A stretch of 64,000 bases of DNA from Clostridiales bacterium UBA2432 (lineage in GTDB: Bacteria; Bacillota; Clostridia; Lachnospirales; Vallitaleaceae): contig DDQW01000067.1 of NCBI GenBank assembly GCA_002342805.1, positions 1-64,000 on the forward strand, read 5' to 3'. Shown piece after piece: positions 1-9,023 of this stretch. The translations under genes and the position numbers were made by a program. The notes beneath the pieces are model-generated. The model saw only the letters and a list, made by a program, of their open reading frames with translations. It did no database searches and was not told the origin of the DNA. Each line of letters starts with the position of its first letter. The stretch's first letter is position 1.

Positions 1-7
1 ATGTTGA

Positions 8-100
8 TGCAAAAGAGTGGAGCTTGATGCAATTGCTAATCAAGTATCGGATAATTCCAATCGACTTAATGAGCTTATGAAACGATTTACAATTCATTAA
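8..100 (+). pseudogene. C-terminal tail resembling a methyl-accepting chemotaxis protein (edge fragment)
   Basis: The frame ending at the TAA at 98-100 reads as a polar, coiled-coil-like tail ending LNELMKRFTIH, the style of a chemoreceptor C-terminus. An in-frame TGA at 5-7 blocks it at the window edge. The next frame reads VDAK up to the A-run at 11-14; one extra A there would join it to the tail. So this is either a frameshifted gene end or a sequence error. The identification rests on about 30 residues only. Confidence 0.3.
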
Positions 101-127
101 AGGACAGATGGATTACAAGAGGGAAAT

Positions 128-165
128 AAGACGCTCTGCACAGAGCGTCTTATTTATATATTTTT
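128..165 (+). terminator. Rho-independent terminator
   Basis: An 11-bp perfect stem (128-138 with 141-151, AAGACGCTCTG/CAGAGCGTCTT) with a very short loop is followed by a T-rich stretch. It ends the upstream fragment and separates it from the two-component genes. Confidence 0.8.
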
Positions 166-246
166 AATACTTTTTATATAAAGGGTATATTTGTTTGTGC
201 TAATATAGTAAAATAAGCTTAAATAGAAAAATGGATGTGAAATCAG

Positions 247-1416
247 ATGGAATCAAAAAAAGACAAAGTTGTTCATACAATCCGCATCAGCGGGTTTTTT
301 AATACACCTCCCAGTGAAAAAGAAATCTATCAGGCCATGCGAGATTTTGAACGGTTACAACGTATTTTAAGATGGGTACCCGTGCTTTTCTTAGCTGTTT
401 TAGGTGGGATTTTTTTTGCTGTCATGAAGTTGTTTGAACTTAATTTACCTGCATTTATTTTAGTGACAATAAGTACAGTTATTATATTAAAAGAGTTAAG
501 TACGGTGCTTTTTTCATTACATATGAGAAAGCGACTGATGAAACCTTTAGAAAAGCTTCGTGTAGCTGTTGAAGAAATAGCAAAGGGAAATTACGGATTC
601 ACGGTGGAAGAAGAGCAGTTTAATATGGTGGGTGACTTAATCGCTTCATTTAATCGTATGAGCATTGAGTTAAAAGAAGCAGAAGAATTAAAAGAACGCT
701 ATGAGCAGAATCGGAAAGAACTCATTGCAGGAATCTCTCATGATTTGAAAACTCCCATTACCTCCATTATTGGATATGTGGATGCCATCCAGTCAGGTGT
801 TGCAACAACCGAAGAAAAAAAGGAAAAGTATTTAAACATTATTGAATCCAATGCTCAGTATACCAATAAGCTTATTGATGATCTGTTTTTATTTTCTAAA
901 CTGGACATTAATCAAATGCAGTACGAGTTTGTCCGCATGCCCATATGTGAATTTCTACAAGATGTAATTGTAGAAAAACAGTTAGAACTTGAAGAAAGTG
1001 GAGTCAATGTTTCCTATACAATTGATATTGCCAAGGATAAACTTTTAGCAATCGATGGAAAAATGGTGTATCGAATTATGTCGAATATTATGTCAAATGC
1101 AATAAAGTATGGAAACAAGGAAACACCGGAGATTCACATCGAAGCAAGTGAAGAGCCTGATGGTGTGAAAGTGGCAATATCAGACAACGGTCAGGGTATA
1201 TCACAAGAAAACTTAGAACATATTTTTGATGTGTTCTTTAGAGAAGATGTATCAAGAAACAAAGAAATTGGTGGAACAGGATTAGGATTGTCGATTGCAA
1301 AACAGTTAGTTCAAGCCCATGGAGGGGCCATTTTTGCCACTTCAAAAATGGGAGAAGGGACAACAATAACCTTTACCCTGAAAGATCAAAATTTACAGGA
1401 GGACCATGATGAATAA
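247..1416 (+). CDS. Sensor histidine kinase with HAMP domain
   Basis: Membrane sensor kinase that autophosphorylates on a histidine and passes the phosphate to the adjacent response regulator. Two membrane segments (about residues 43-62 and 68-90) enclose almost no outside loop, so the signal is probably sensed within the membrane or by the cytoplasmic N-terminus. A HAMP region follows (about 91-145), then the H-box GISHDLKTP with H165, the N-box N284 and the ATP-binding DNGQG (313-317) and GGTGLGL (342-348). All catalytic motifs are intact. It overlaps the regulator gene by 8-11 bp, so translation is likely coupled. The signal is unknown. Confidence 0.9.
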   Translation: MESKKDKVVHTIRISGFFNTPPSEKEIYQAMRDFERLQRILRWVPVLFLAVLGGIFFAVMKLFELNLPAFILVTISTVIILKELSTVLFSLHMRKRLMKPLEKLRVAVEEIAKGNYGFTVEEEQFNMVGDLIASFNRMSIELKEAEELKERYEQNRKELIAGISHDLKTPITSIIGYVDAIQSGVATTEEKKEKYLNIIESNAQYTNKLIDDLFLFSKLDINQMQYEFVRMPICEFLQDVIVEKQLELEESGVNVSYTIDIAKDKLLAIDGKMVYRIMSNIMSNAIKYGNKETPEIHIEASEEPDGVKVAISDNGQGISQENLEHIFDVFFREDVSRNKEIGGTGLGLSIAKQLVQAHGGAIFATSKMGEGTTITFTLKDQNLQEDHDE

Positions 1417-2098
1417 GATATTGATTATCGAGGATGACCAACAGATTGCAGCTTTAGAAAAAGATTTTTTGGAAATGAATGGATTCGAAGTAGCTATAGA
1501 AACAGACGGACACAAAGGCTTAAAAGAAGCAATGACAGGCGATTATCAGTTAATTATTATTGATATTATGCTCCCGAATGTGAATGGATATGATATACTA
1601 ATGATGATACGTGATAAGTTAAATATTCCTTTTATTGTAGTTTCAGCGCGTAGCGATGACATGGATAAAATCAAAGGAATAGAACTGGGAGCGGATGATT
1701 ATATGACAAAACCCTTCAATCCCAATGAACTTGTTGCACGTGTTAAAAATCAATTATCCAGGTATGACCGTTTATTGAATATGAAATCAAAACAAGGTGA
1801 AATCGAATATAATGGCGTGCTCATTAATGAAGAATCAAGGCGGGTCTACGTGAATAAAGAAGAAGTCATTATGACGACAACAGAGTTTGATATTCTTCTG
1901 TTTTTTATGAAGAATCCGGACATCGTACATAGTAAACAAACAATTTTTGAACGTGTATGGGGTGAAGATGAATACGGAGACATCGGAACTGTTCCGGTAT
2001 ATGTTCAAAAGATACGTAAAAAAATTGAAAAAGATTACACAAGACCCAAAATCATAGAGACTGTATGGGGTGTTGGATATCGGTTTAATCGATTGTAA
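1409..2098 (+). CDS. OmpR/PhoB-family response regulator
   Basis: DNA-binding partner of the kinase just upstream. The receiver domain has the acidic pair near residues 9-10, a phospho-acceptor Asp near 52 (IIDIMLP) and the conserved Lys (TKPF) near 101. A winged-helix effector domain ends with the family-typical ETVWGVGYRF. Two adjacent ATGs (1406 and 1409) are possible. CAGGAGGA at about 1395-1402 fits the second better, so I chose 1409. The start lies inside the kinase gene, as is usual for such pairs. Its target genes cannot be deduced here. Confidence 0.92.
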   Translation: MNKILIIEDDQQIAALEKDFLEMNGFEVAIETDGHKGLKEAMTGDYQLIIIDIMLPNVNGYDILMMIRDKLNIPFIVVSARSDDMDKIKGIELGADDYMTKPFNPNELVARVKNQLSRYDRLLNMKSKQGEIEYNGVLINEESRRVYVNKEEVIMTTTEFDILLFFMKNPDIVHSKQTIFERVWGEDEYGDIGTVPVYVQKIRKKIEKDYTRPKIIETVWGVGYRFNRL

Positions 2099-2121
2099 AA
2101 AAGTATAAGAGGGTGTAAAGT

Positions 2122-3258
2122 ATGAGATTAGTTCCTATTGGATCCATAAAAGAAGGTTCCTTACTTGCAAAGAGTATCTACGATGAAGAAGGACGTGTAT
2201 TGTTAAATAATGGCGTCGACTTAACAGAATCCCTGATTGAAAAACTTAAAGTGAATCATATCTATGCTGTGCATGTTGCAGATGACTATAGTGTAGGTGA
2301 GATCAAAGATGTTATACGACCGGAATTGCGTAATTTGGCGGTCAAAGAAATCAAAACAGTTTTTGAGGCGATTCGAAAAGAAGTTGAAAAAACAGTACAT
2401 ACCTTGAAGAATGAGCAGATTCAAATGAATCGACGATTAAAGCTCATGGTGGATCAAAAATATTTTGAAGGTGTTGAACAAATCATCAATGAAATGATGG
2501 GAGATATTACCCATAATAAAGACGTCATGGTTGGACTTGTGGACATTAAAAATATGCAATCCTTTGTCTATCAACATTCCATCCAAGTGACAATTTTATC
2601 TATTCTCATCGGAATATCCATGAAAATGAATGGGAAAATGTTGAAAGACTTAGCCATTGCTGCAATGTTACATGATATTGGACTGGCTTTTATTGATAAA
2701 GAATTAGTGAACTACCGTTCAGACTTTTCAGAAGACCAAAAAAAGAACTATGAGCTACACTGTAAGCTGGGGAATGATTTCTTGAAAGAAAACACAATGC
2801 TAAGTGTTGGAGCTAGAATGGGTGTACTAGAACACCATGAATACAATGATGGGAGTGGCTATCCTTTAGGGATAAAAGAAGATCAGATCCATATAAATGC
2901 ACGGATTATTCATGTGGCCAATGTCTATGATAAAATGACCTCCGGCCACCTCGGAAAGGTTATACCTCCCAATGAAGCCATTGAATATATTATGGGGAAT
3001 GCAGGCAATGGTAGAATCTTTGATTTTGAAATTGCCAATCTCTTCGTGCGTCGTATTGTACCTTTTCCAATGGGTGCATTTGTATTGCTATCAAATGGAG
3101 AAAAGGCTGTTGTGACTGGATATAATGCAGATAATCCTTTGCGACCGATTGTGAAAATAATTGAAAAAGGCAAAAAAATCGATGAATTGCAGCAATTGAA
3201 TTTAATTAATGCAAATACCTTGAATATAACTGTCAAAAAAATCATTTATGAAGTTTAA
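2122..3258 (+). CDS. HD-GYP domain protein, probable cyclic-di-GMP phosphodiesterase
   Basis: 378 residues. The N-terminal 130 residues resemble the variable regions found before HD-GYP domains. The HD-GYP core carries the HD pair H184-D185 (MLHDIG), the HHE motif at 238-240 and GYP at 246-248, as expected for a metal-dependent enzyme that cleaves cyclic-di-GMP to GMP. No membrane segment is evident. It lies 23 bp after the response regulator, with AGAGGG before its ATG, so it may be co-transcribed and serve as an output of that signal pathway. The phosphodiesterase activity is inferred from the family. Confidence 0.85.
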   Translation: MRLVPIGSIKEGSLLAKSIYDEEGRVLLNNGVDLTESLIEKLKVNHIYAVHVADDYSVGEIKDVIRPELRNLAVKEIKTVFEAIRKEVEKTVHTLKNEQIQMNRRLKLMVDQKYFEGVEQIINEMMGDITHNKDVMVGLVDIKNMQSFVYQHSIQVTILSILIGISMKMNGKMLKDLAIAAMLHDIGLAFIDKELVNYRSDFSEDQKKNYELHCKLGNDFLKENTMLSVGARMGVLEHHEYNDGSGYPLGIKEDQIHINARIIHVANVYDKMTSGHLGKVIPPNEAIEYIMGNAGNGRIFDFEIANLFVRRIVPFPMGAFVLLSNGEKAVVTGYNADNPLRPIVKIIEKGKKIDELQQLNLINANTLNITVKKIIYEV

Positions 3259-3304
3259 TTGCAAATGTCAAACAACTATATGAATGGCTTAACATCCTGA
3301 AATA

Positions 3305-3333
3305 TTGACTTTGACTTCTAAAAATGCTATTAT
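3305..3333 (+). promoter_or_regulatory. Sigma-A-type promoter of citrate synthase
   Basis: TTGACT (3305-3310), a 17-nt spacer, then TATTAT (3328-3333) preceded by the extended TG at 3325-3326. The predicted start is about 40 nt before the citrate synthase ATG. Confidence 0.7.
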
Positions 3334-3379
3334 ATTAAGGATACGTTAAGACTCTAATTAGAGAAAGTAAGGTGTGAAC

Positions 3380-4729
3380 ATGAAAGATTATTCTGATTTA
3401 ATTGCAAAATGGAGTGAGCTGGTACAAGAATCTGACGTAATTGATCCGAGTTTATATGGGCGTTATGAAGTAAAAAGAGGATTGAGAGAATTGTCAGGTA
3501 AAGGCGTTCTCGCTGGATTAACTCGTATAGGTGAAGTTCATTCGTATATTATAGATGAAGGCGAAACAATACCGCAACCGGGACGGTTAATTTATAGAGG
3601 CATCGATATTGATGATTTAGTTAACGGGTTCCGCAATGACCAGAGATTAGGTTTTGAAGAAACAGCATATCTTCTTCTTATGGGGAATCTTCCGACGAAA
3701 CCAGAACTTGATAAGTTTACTGAAGTCCTAGGCGAATATCGCATATTACCGGATGGCTTTATTCGGGATATGATTATGGGATTACCAAGCAAAGATATGA
3801 TGAATGTTTTGGCCAGAAGTGTCCTTGCCTTGTACTCATTTGATGATAATCCGGACGACATAAGTATTGATAATATTATGAAACAATCCTTGCGATTAAT
3901 ATCGACAATGCCTTTATTGGCCGTATATGGCTATCAATCGTGCCAATATTATGAAGGAAAAAGCAGTTTAATCATCCATTCGCCACGAACAGATTTAAGC
4001 ACGGCGGAGAATATTTTATATATGTTAAGACACAATAATGAATATACACCTCTTGAAGCCCAATTGCTGGATTTGGCATTGGTCTTGCATGCAGAGCATG
4101 GTGGCGGTAATAATTCGAGTTTTACAACACATGTAGTTACCTCATCAGGTACAGATACATATTCAACAATAGCTGCGGCAATAGGCTCATTAAAAGGACC
4201 AAGACATGGTGGTGCCAATATAAAAGTGGCTGAAATGTTAGACGACCTTAAGACAGAAGTTTCTGATTGGGACGATGACGATCAAATTTCAGATTATATT
4301 GAGAGACTTTTAGATAAAAAAGCTTTTGATAAACAGGGACTTGTTTATGGAATAGGACATGCGGTGTATTCTTTATCTGATCCACGAGCTGTTATTTTTA
4401 AAGAATATGTTGAGCAATTGGCCAAAGAAAAAGGGTTGACGGACGAATATAATCTATATAGCCGAGTGGAAGCTCTTGCGCCCAAGATTATAAGTGAAAA
4501 GAAGAAAATGTATAAAGGTGTTAGTGCCAATGTGGATTTTTATTCAGGATTTGTATATAGAATGTTAGGGATACCTACAGAACTCTATACACCTTTATTT
4601 GCAATATCTAGAACAGTCGGTTGGTGTGCCCACCGTATCGAAGAATTAAACAACGGAAGTAAGATTATTCGACCGGCATATCGTTCAGTGGCTAAACGAA
4701 AAGAATATATACCGATCGATGAACGTTAA
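3380..4729 (+). CDS. gltA: Citrate synthase
   Basis: Condenses acetyl-CoA and oxaloacetate to citrate. Visible family features are the AEHGGGNNSSF histidine segment, the GPRHGGAN active-site segment and the C-terminal Asp/Arg region (ANVDFYSG, PAYRSV). At 449 residues it is of usual full length. An in-frame GTG at 3374 is possible, but AAGTAAGG at 3365-3372 is best placed for the ATG at 3380. It is transcribed from its own promoter. In an anaerobe it probably feeds 2-oxoglutarate/glutamate synthesis, not a full cycle. Its stop overlaps by 4 bp the end of the convergent membrane gene, with no hairpin between them. Confidence 0.93.
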   Translation: MKDYSDLIAKWSELVQESDVIDPSLYGRYEVKRGLRELSGKGVLAGLTRIGEVHSYIIDEGETIPQPGRLIYRGIDIDDLVNGFRNDQRLGFEETAYLLLMGNLPTKPELDKFTEVLGEYRILPDGFIRDMIMGLPSKDMMNVLARSVLALYSFDDNPDDISIDNIMKQSLRLISTMPLLAVYGYQSCQYYEGKSSLIIHSPRTDLSTAENILYMLRHNNEYTPLEAQLLDLALVLHAEHGGGNNSSFTTHVVTSSGTDTYSTIAAAIGSLKGPRHGGANIKVAEMLDDLKTEVSDWDDDDQISDYIERLLDKKAFDKQGLVYGIGHAVYSLSDPRAVIFKEYVEQLAKEKGLTDEYNLYSRVEALAPKIISEKKKMYKGVSANVDFYSGFVYRMLGIPTELYTPLFAISRTVGWCAHRIEELNNGSKIIRPAYRSVAKRKEYIPIDER

Positions 4730-5748
4730 GCATAGTTTTTCCTTCTGTGAAAAAAAGTGTAGCTAATAAAGCCTATAATGAGTCCCAGATAGTAGGTAAT
4801 AAAGCGCCAGATAAGAATAACAGATGCAATATGGTGATGTAATAAGAAGGTGCTAAAGATTAAGAAAAAGCCGCCTTCAGCACCACCTGAAGCTCCCGGT
4901 AAAGGTACAATAGATGTTATTAACATGACATAAGAGCTTGCAAGTATTATTCGTAAAAAACTAACCGGATAGATATCAAGGGACAAAAGTATAAAATATG
5001 CAATGGTATAAAATGACATTAATTTGAAAATGTTGAGTAATATAGTTAAAGCAAATAAACGTTTGTTTTTAAGTAAATAGTGTATTTCGTGATGGAAATC
5101 AGCAACAAGCGATTTCCATTTTTTATAGCGTTTTTTTTGCTTTTTTGCACAAGAAAAAGGCTTTAGCATGAAAAGGATAGAATCTAATAATCGATGGGAT
5201 ATTTTTGAAGAAAATGCAATAGCGCATAAAGAAACAATGATGAGTAAGTTAAGGATGAATCCGACAACCGTAAAGAAATTGGCAGACCCATTAATATAAA
5301 CTTTGGCATAACTAAAATGTCCAAGAATCAAAGTGATTGATCCTAGCAAGACGAGAGCAATCTGATAGACAATAAAGTTATGTGTTGAAAGACTTGTGCT
5401 GTGACCGATACTAAACTTAGATTCCTTACTTAGGGCATAGATTTGAAAGGGTTGCCCACCGCTAGAAAAGGGAGTGATTCCGTTGAAAAACTGGGTGGAT
5501 AATACCAATTTAAAAACTTTGGAATAGGCATATTCATCATCATAGGCTTTGATAAACAGATGTAGTGATTTTGCTTCGAATACCCAATAGAGAAGAATGA
5601 GTAGGAGGGAGATGCTCATCCATCCCCAATGAACCGACTGCAATTGTGACAAAATTTGTGTATGTTCATTTTTAATCAATATGATGATAGAAAGTATAGT
5701 AAAAGCAATAATTGGTGCTATTTTTCCTTTAGTTAGTAGGTGTTTCAT
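4726..5748 (-). CDS. Flippase-like integral membrane protein (LPG synthase TM / UPF0104 family)
   Basis: 340 residues with about eight hydrophobic segments. The conserved block LPGASGGAEGGFFL near the C-terminus matches the family of MprF-type flippase domains and YbhN/AglD-like proteins, which are thought to move or modify lipids. It is the last gene of a three-gene minus-strand operon behind two glycosyltransferases, with its start 20 bp inside the previous gene. By context it probably handles the glycolipid made by those enzymes. The substrate is inferred only. Confidence 0.8.
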   Translation of the reverse strand: MKHLLTKGKIAPIIAFTILSIIILIKNEHTQILSQLQSVHWGWMSISLLLILLYWVFEAKSLHLFIKAYDDEYAYSKVFKLVLSTQFFNGITPFSSGGQPFQIYALSKESKFSIGHSTSLSTHNFIVYQIALVLLGSITLILGHFSYAKVYINGSANFFTVVGFILNLLIIVSLCAIAFSSKISHRLLDSILFMLKPFSCAKKQKKRYKKWKSLVADFHHEIHYLLKNKRLFALTILLNIFKLMSFYTIAYFILLSLDIYPVSFLRIILASSYVMLITSIVPLPGASGGAEGGFFLIFSTFLLHHHIASVILIWRFITYYLGLIIGFISYTFFHRRKNYA

Positions 5749-6760
5749 GATTCACCTCATTTAATAAGTCAGAGTAGATGGCGTGAAGGGAACGTCCAAT
5801 GGTATTTAAAGAACGCTCTTTAGCAATCAAATATGCTTGATCTATTTGAATTGTTAGTGATCCCGAAAAATAGTCGCGTATATAATTTTTGAAGTCTTTA
5901 TTGGTGCTTGCTTTTTTACAATGTATTGAATCTTTAAGCCAGTCTGCATATACAGGTATGTCTCGAACGATAATGGGCAGACGACAAGCAAGTGCCTCTA
6001 ACATAACAATTCCTTCAGTTTCTTCATAAGTCAGCATCAAAAACAAATCAGACTCACAATATGCAGATAGCATATCGTTAACATAGCCGAGAAAATGCAC
6101 ATTTGAAGGAGCTGCTTTAATTGCTTTTTTGACTTCAGGTGTCATCAATGCCTTGGGTGTCGTTCCACACCAGACAAAAGTATATTCAGGTAATTGCTTG
6201 GCTAATTCAATAAAATCAAGTATGCCTTTTCGCTTAATTTGTAAACCGACAGACAGTATAATTTTTGCGTCGGAAGCAAAACCATAGGTGGTTCGAAAAT
6301 CGGATTTCATATGTTGGAACTGCCGACGGTTAAAATGGGTTAAATCAATACCATTGGATACATTCACAATGGGGGGGGATAAGTGATAGCTTTCAAGCAG
6401 CTGTTTTGAATACTTGGTAGGAGTTATAATTAGGTCGCCTGTATTATAAATCCTACGTAAAATACATTTAAACAAGGGGGCTATATGATTGGAAAAAATA
6501 AAGGAGTTTTTAAAGTCTTCTTCTGTACTGTGAGCATGAATAACGACTTTCTTTCCCTTATATTTTGCAAACTTTGCCAGCAGATAACTTTGGAGACCAA
6601 TCGTATTAATATGAATGATATCACATTGTCTAAAATCCCTAAGTTTTGATGTATGATTTATATCATTTAGGTCCAGGGCCTTTTTTTGGTGAACAATAGC
6701 TCGACCAACACCTGAGTGTTTAATGAAATGTAATGCTTCTGAATATAATAATACGTTCAT
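5729..6760 (-). CDS. GT4-family glycosyltransferase
   Basis: 343 residues with a GT-B fold. The N-terminal acceptor domain is less conserved. The C-terminal nucleotide-sugar domain carries the sugar-binding stretch ILSVGLQIKRKG and the E-x7-E motif (EETEGIVMLEALAC). It probably adds a second sugar, or extends a glycolipid started by the neighbouring enzyme encoded upstream. It lies 8 bp after that gene and overlaps the flippase-like gene by 20 bp. The exact donor and acceptor cannot be told from sequence alone. Confidence 0.85.
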   Translation of the reverse strand: MNVLLYSEALHFIKHSGVGRAIVHQKKALDLNDINHTSKLRDFRQCDIIHINTIGLQSYLLAKFAKYKGKKVVIHAHSTEEDFKNSFIFSNHIAPLFKCILRRIYNTGDLIITPTKYSKQLLESYHLSPPIVNVSNGIDLTHFNRRQFQHMKSDFRTTYGFASDAKIILSVGLQIKRKGILDFIELAKQLPEYTFVWCGTTPKALMTPEVKKAIKAAPSNVHFLGYVNDMLSAYCESDLFLMLTYEETEGIVMLEALACRLPIIVRDIPVYADWLKDSIHCKKASTNKDFKNYIRDYFSGSLTIQIDQAYLIAKERSLNTIGRSLHAIYSDLLNEVNHETPTN

Positions 6761-6768
6761 AATTCCTC

Positions 6769-7947
6769 CTAGGTAAGCTCGGATTTTGGGCCCGAAATAA
6801 TGTGCGTATATATTTTTTCGGCATTTTTTCCGTAATTTTCTTTTGAAATCGATCGAATAATAATTTGGGCATTTTGGGTTAATAGCTTTCTTATGACAGG
6901 ATTAGATAAACTATGTTGAATGTTTTCAAACAGTTCATCTTCAGTCGTAAATAAATATCCGGTTTTTTTATGTAGAACAATATCTTTAACATGGGTATCA
7001 TCATAAACGATGACAGGTACATTACAAGCCATGGCCTCAATAATTGTTAACCCTTGAGTTTCTGTTTTTGAGCAACTAATAAATAGTGTCGCCAAATTAT
7101 AATAAAGATGGATATGGTCAAAAGGAATTTTCCCTGCAAAAATAACGAATTCAGCAATATTTAGTTTTTGACAAAGTTTTTCAAGTTTTGACCGGTAAGG
7201 ACCATCTCCAACAAACATAATTCGAATGGATGGATCTTCAACGAGCAATTTAGGCAACTGTCGAATGAGCATATCATGGCTTTTTTCTTCGCTTAAACGA
7301 CCGACAGACAACAAAATATGATGATCTTTTGTTAATCCGTATTTTTGGCGTAATGCATCAAGTTCAGGAGTGTTTTGATTTATATGTATAAAGTGACTTA
7401 GGTCAATACCCGTTGGCATCACAAAGATATTATTGCGAACACCGTAATCAATCAATGCATTTCGGGTTTTTGCAGAGGGGGCGATAACACCGTCATAACT
7501 TTTTACATAAAATTTACTTCCTGTTTTAATAAACTTTTTGAGCATATTGTGTCCGTACTTTAGACGATTGACATAATGGGTATAATCTTCATACATGGTG
7601 TGATAGGTATGAACGGTTGGGATGTCTAGTGTTTTAGCTAAATGACGTCCTAAAAGTCCGATGCTAAATTCCGTATGAGTGTGGATAAGATCAAAATGCA
7701 GTGCTTTAATCTGGGATAATTTATGCGCGCTAATAGGAATGCCGACACGAAATTCTTTCCAACGATGGAAAGGAATTGATTTTATGCGTATAATATTAGT
7801 CCGTTCATCCAAATATCCGGGAACATCAACCGTTATGATTGTAACCTCGTGGCCTAAGCGTACCAATTCTTCTTCTAACATGAGGACTGACGTAACTACA
7901 CCATTGATTTGAGGTAGATAACAATCCGTAAAGAGTCCGATTTTCAT
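6769..7947 (-). CDS. GT4 glycosyltransferase, probable diacylglycerol glucosyltransferase
   Basis: 392 residues. The opening MKIGLFTDCYLPQINGVVTS, the HTHTEFSIG segment, HTYHTMYEDY and the E-x7-E motif (ETQGLTIIEAMAC) are typical of enzymes that transfer glucose from UDP-glucose to diacylglycerol, giving a membrane glycolipid and often the lipoteichoic-acid anchor. It is the first gene of a three-gene minus-strand operon, with AGGAG at about 7960-7965 before its ATG. The lipid substrate is inferred from resemblance to the MgdA/LafA-type group; another lipid acceptor is possible. Confidence 0.82.
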   Translation of the reverse strand: MKIGLFTDCYLPQINGVVTSVLMLEEELVRLGHEVTIITVDVPGYLDERTNIIRIKSIPFHRWKEFRVGIPISAHKLSQIKALHFDLIHTHTEFSIGLLGRHLAKTLDIPTVHTYHTMYEDYTHYVNRLKYGHNMLKKFIKTGSKFYVKSYDGVIAPSAKTRNALIDYGVRNNIFVMPTGIDLSHFIHINQNTPELDALRQKYGLTKDHHILLSVGRLSEEKSHDMLIRQLPKLLVEDPSIRIMFVGDGPYRSKLEKLCQKLNIAEFVIFAGKIPFDHIHLYYNLATLFISCSKTETQGLTIIEAMACNVPVIVYDDTHVKDIVLHKKTGYLFTTEDELFENIQHSLSNPVIRKLLTQNAQIIIRSISKENYGKNAEKIYTHIISGPKSELT

Positions 7948-8077
7948 AATAAATACTCACTCCTTTATATGTGTTCATTCTATATGTTATCTCTATAATA
8001 CCCCATTTAGATTAGAAAATCCTTAGAAAATAGAAAAATTAACGTAAGAACTTTCCCGGCAAAGAATTTTCCGGATG

Positions 8078-8105
8078 TTGACTAAATTATTTATTTCGGT
8101 ATAAT
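8078..8105 (+). promoter_or_regulatory. Sigma-A-type promoter of the amino-acid ABC operon
   Basis: TTGACT (8078-8083), a 16-nt spacer and a perfect TATAAT (8100-8105), about 50 nt before the lipoprotein start. It is the clearest promoter in the 190-bp gap between the divergent glycosyltransferase and transporter operons. Confidence 0.75.
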
Positions 8106-8158
8106 TAAAAGAGTTACATAATATAGAAATACATAAATTGCAATGGAGGAGAATGAAG

Positions 8159-8980
8159 ATGATGAAAAAAATAAGTGTTTTATTTATAATTCTTATATTA
8201 GTAGTAGGTTGTGGAAACAGTGCGACAGATGATGCATATGGTGAAAAAACGGCGACACTTGATAAAGATGTTATAAAAGTAGGTATGGAGCTTCAATACC
8301 CACCCTTTGAAACAAAAAATACAGCGGGTGAGCCAGATGGAGTTTCGGTTCAATTAGCCTATGCATTAGGAGAGTATTTGGACAAAGAAATTGAAATCGT
8401 TGATACACGATATGCAAGCCTAATTCCTGCACTAGAGACAGGGAATATTGATATCATTATCTCGTCAATGACGGTCACACCGGAAAGACTTGAACGTGTT
8501 GATTTTTCAGATGAATATACGTCAGCACCATTAATGGTTTTGGCACATATAGATTCGAAAGTTAACAGTCCGGAAGATATTAATGATCCGGAAGTGAAGA
8601 TTGCGGTAAAATCAGGAACGGTTGCAGAAATATGGGCAAAAACAAATGCACAGGAAGCGACGCTTATTAATATTGAAGAAGAAGCGACAGCTGTTTTAGA
8701 AGTTGCCCAAGGTAAGGCAGACATATTTATCTATGATCCCCTATCAGTTATTCGACATAATCAAAATTACCCAGACACAACAAAAGCGATTTTAGAGCCT
8801 CTTCCAAATACAAAAGGTTGGGGAATTGCTATGCGCAAAGATGAAGATGAATTAAAAGAGCGAATTAATGCATTTTTAAAAGAAGCCAAAGAAGATGGTA
8901 CATATGATGAGATCCGACAAAACTATCTACAAGATGAAATAGCAGAATTTGAAGAATACGGGTTGGATTTCTTTTTCTAA
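8159..8980 (+). CDS. Amino-acid ABC transporter substrate-binding lipoprotein (family 3)
   Basis: Extracytoplasmic receptor that hands a polar amino acid to the permease encoded next. It has a lipoprotein signal with lipobox LVVGC, then the family-3 opening (KVGMELQYPPFE) and hallmark segments IDIIISSMTVTPERLERVDFS and AVKSGTVAE. Candidate starts are TTG 8138 and ATGs at 8153, 8159 and 8162. GGAGGAG at 8145-8151 is best spaced for 8159. It is first of a receptor-permease-ATPase operon driven by the promoter at 8078. The specific amino acid is unknown. Confidence 0.9.
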   Translation: MMKKISVLFIILILVVGCGNSATDDAYGEKTATLDKDVIKVGMELQYPPFETKNTAGEPDGVSVQLAYALGEYLDKEIEIVDTRYASLIPALETGNIDIIISSMTVTPERLERVDFSDEYTSAPLMVLAHIDSKVNSPEDINDPEVKIAVKSGTVAEIWAKTNAQEATLINIEEEATAVLEVAQGKADIFIYDPLSVIRHNQNYPDTTKAILEPLPNTKGWGIAMRKDEDELKERINAFLKEAKEDGTYDEIRQNYLQDEIAEFEEYGLDFFF

Positions 8981-9023
8981 ATAGACGTTCTCAGTGAGTA
9001 GACAGATATGAAAGAAGGACAGC

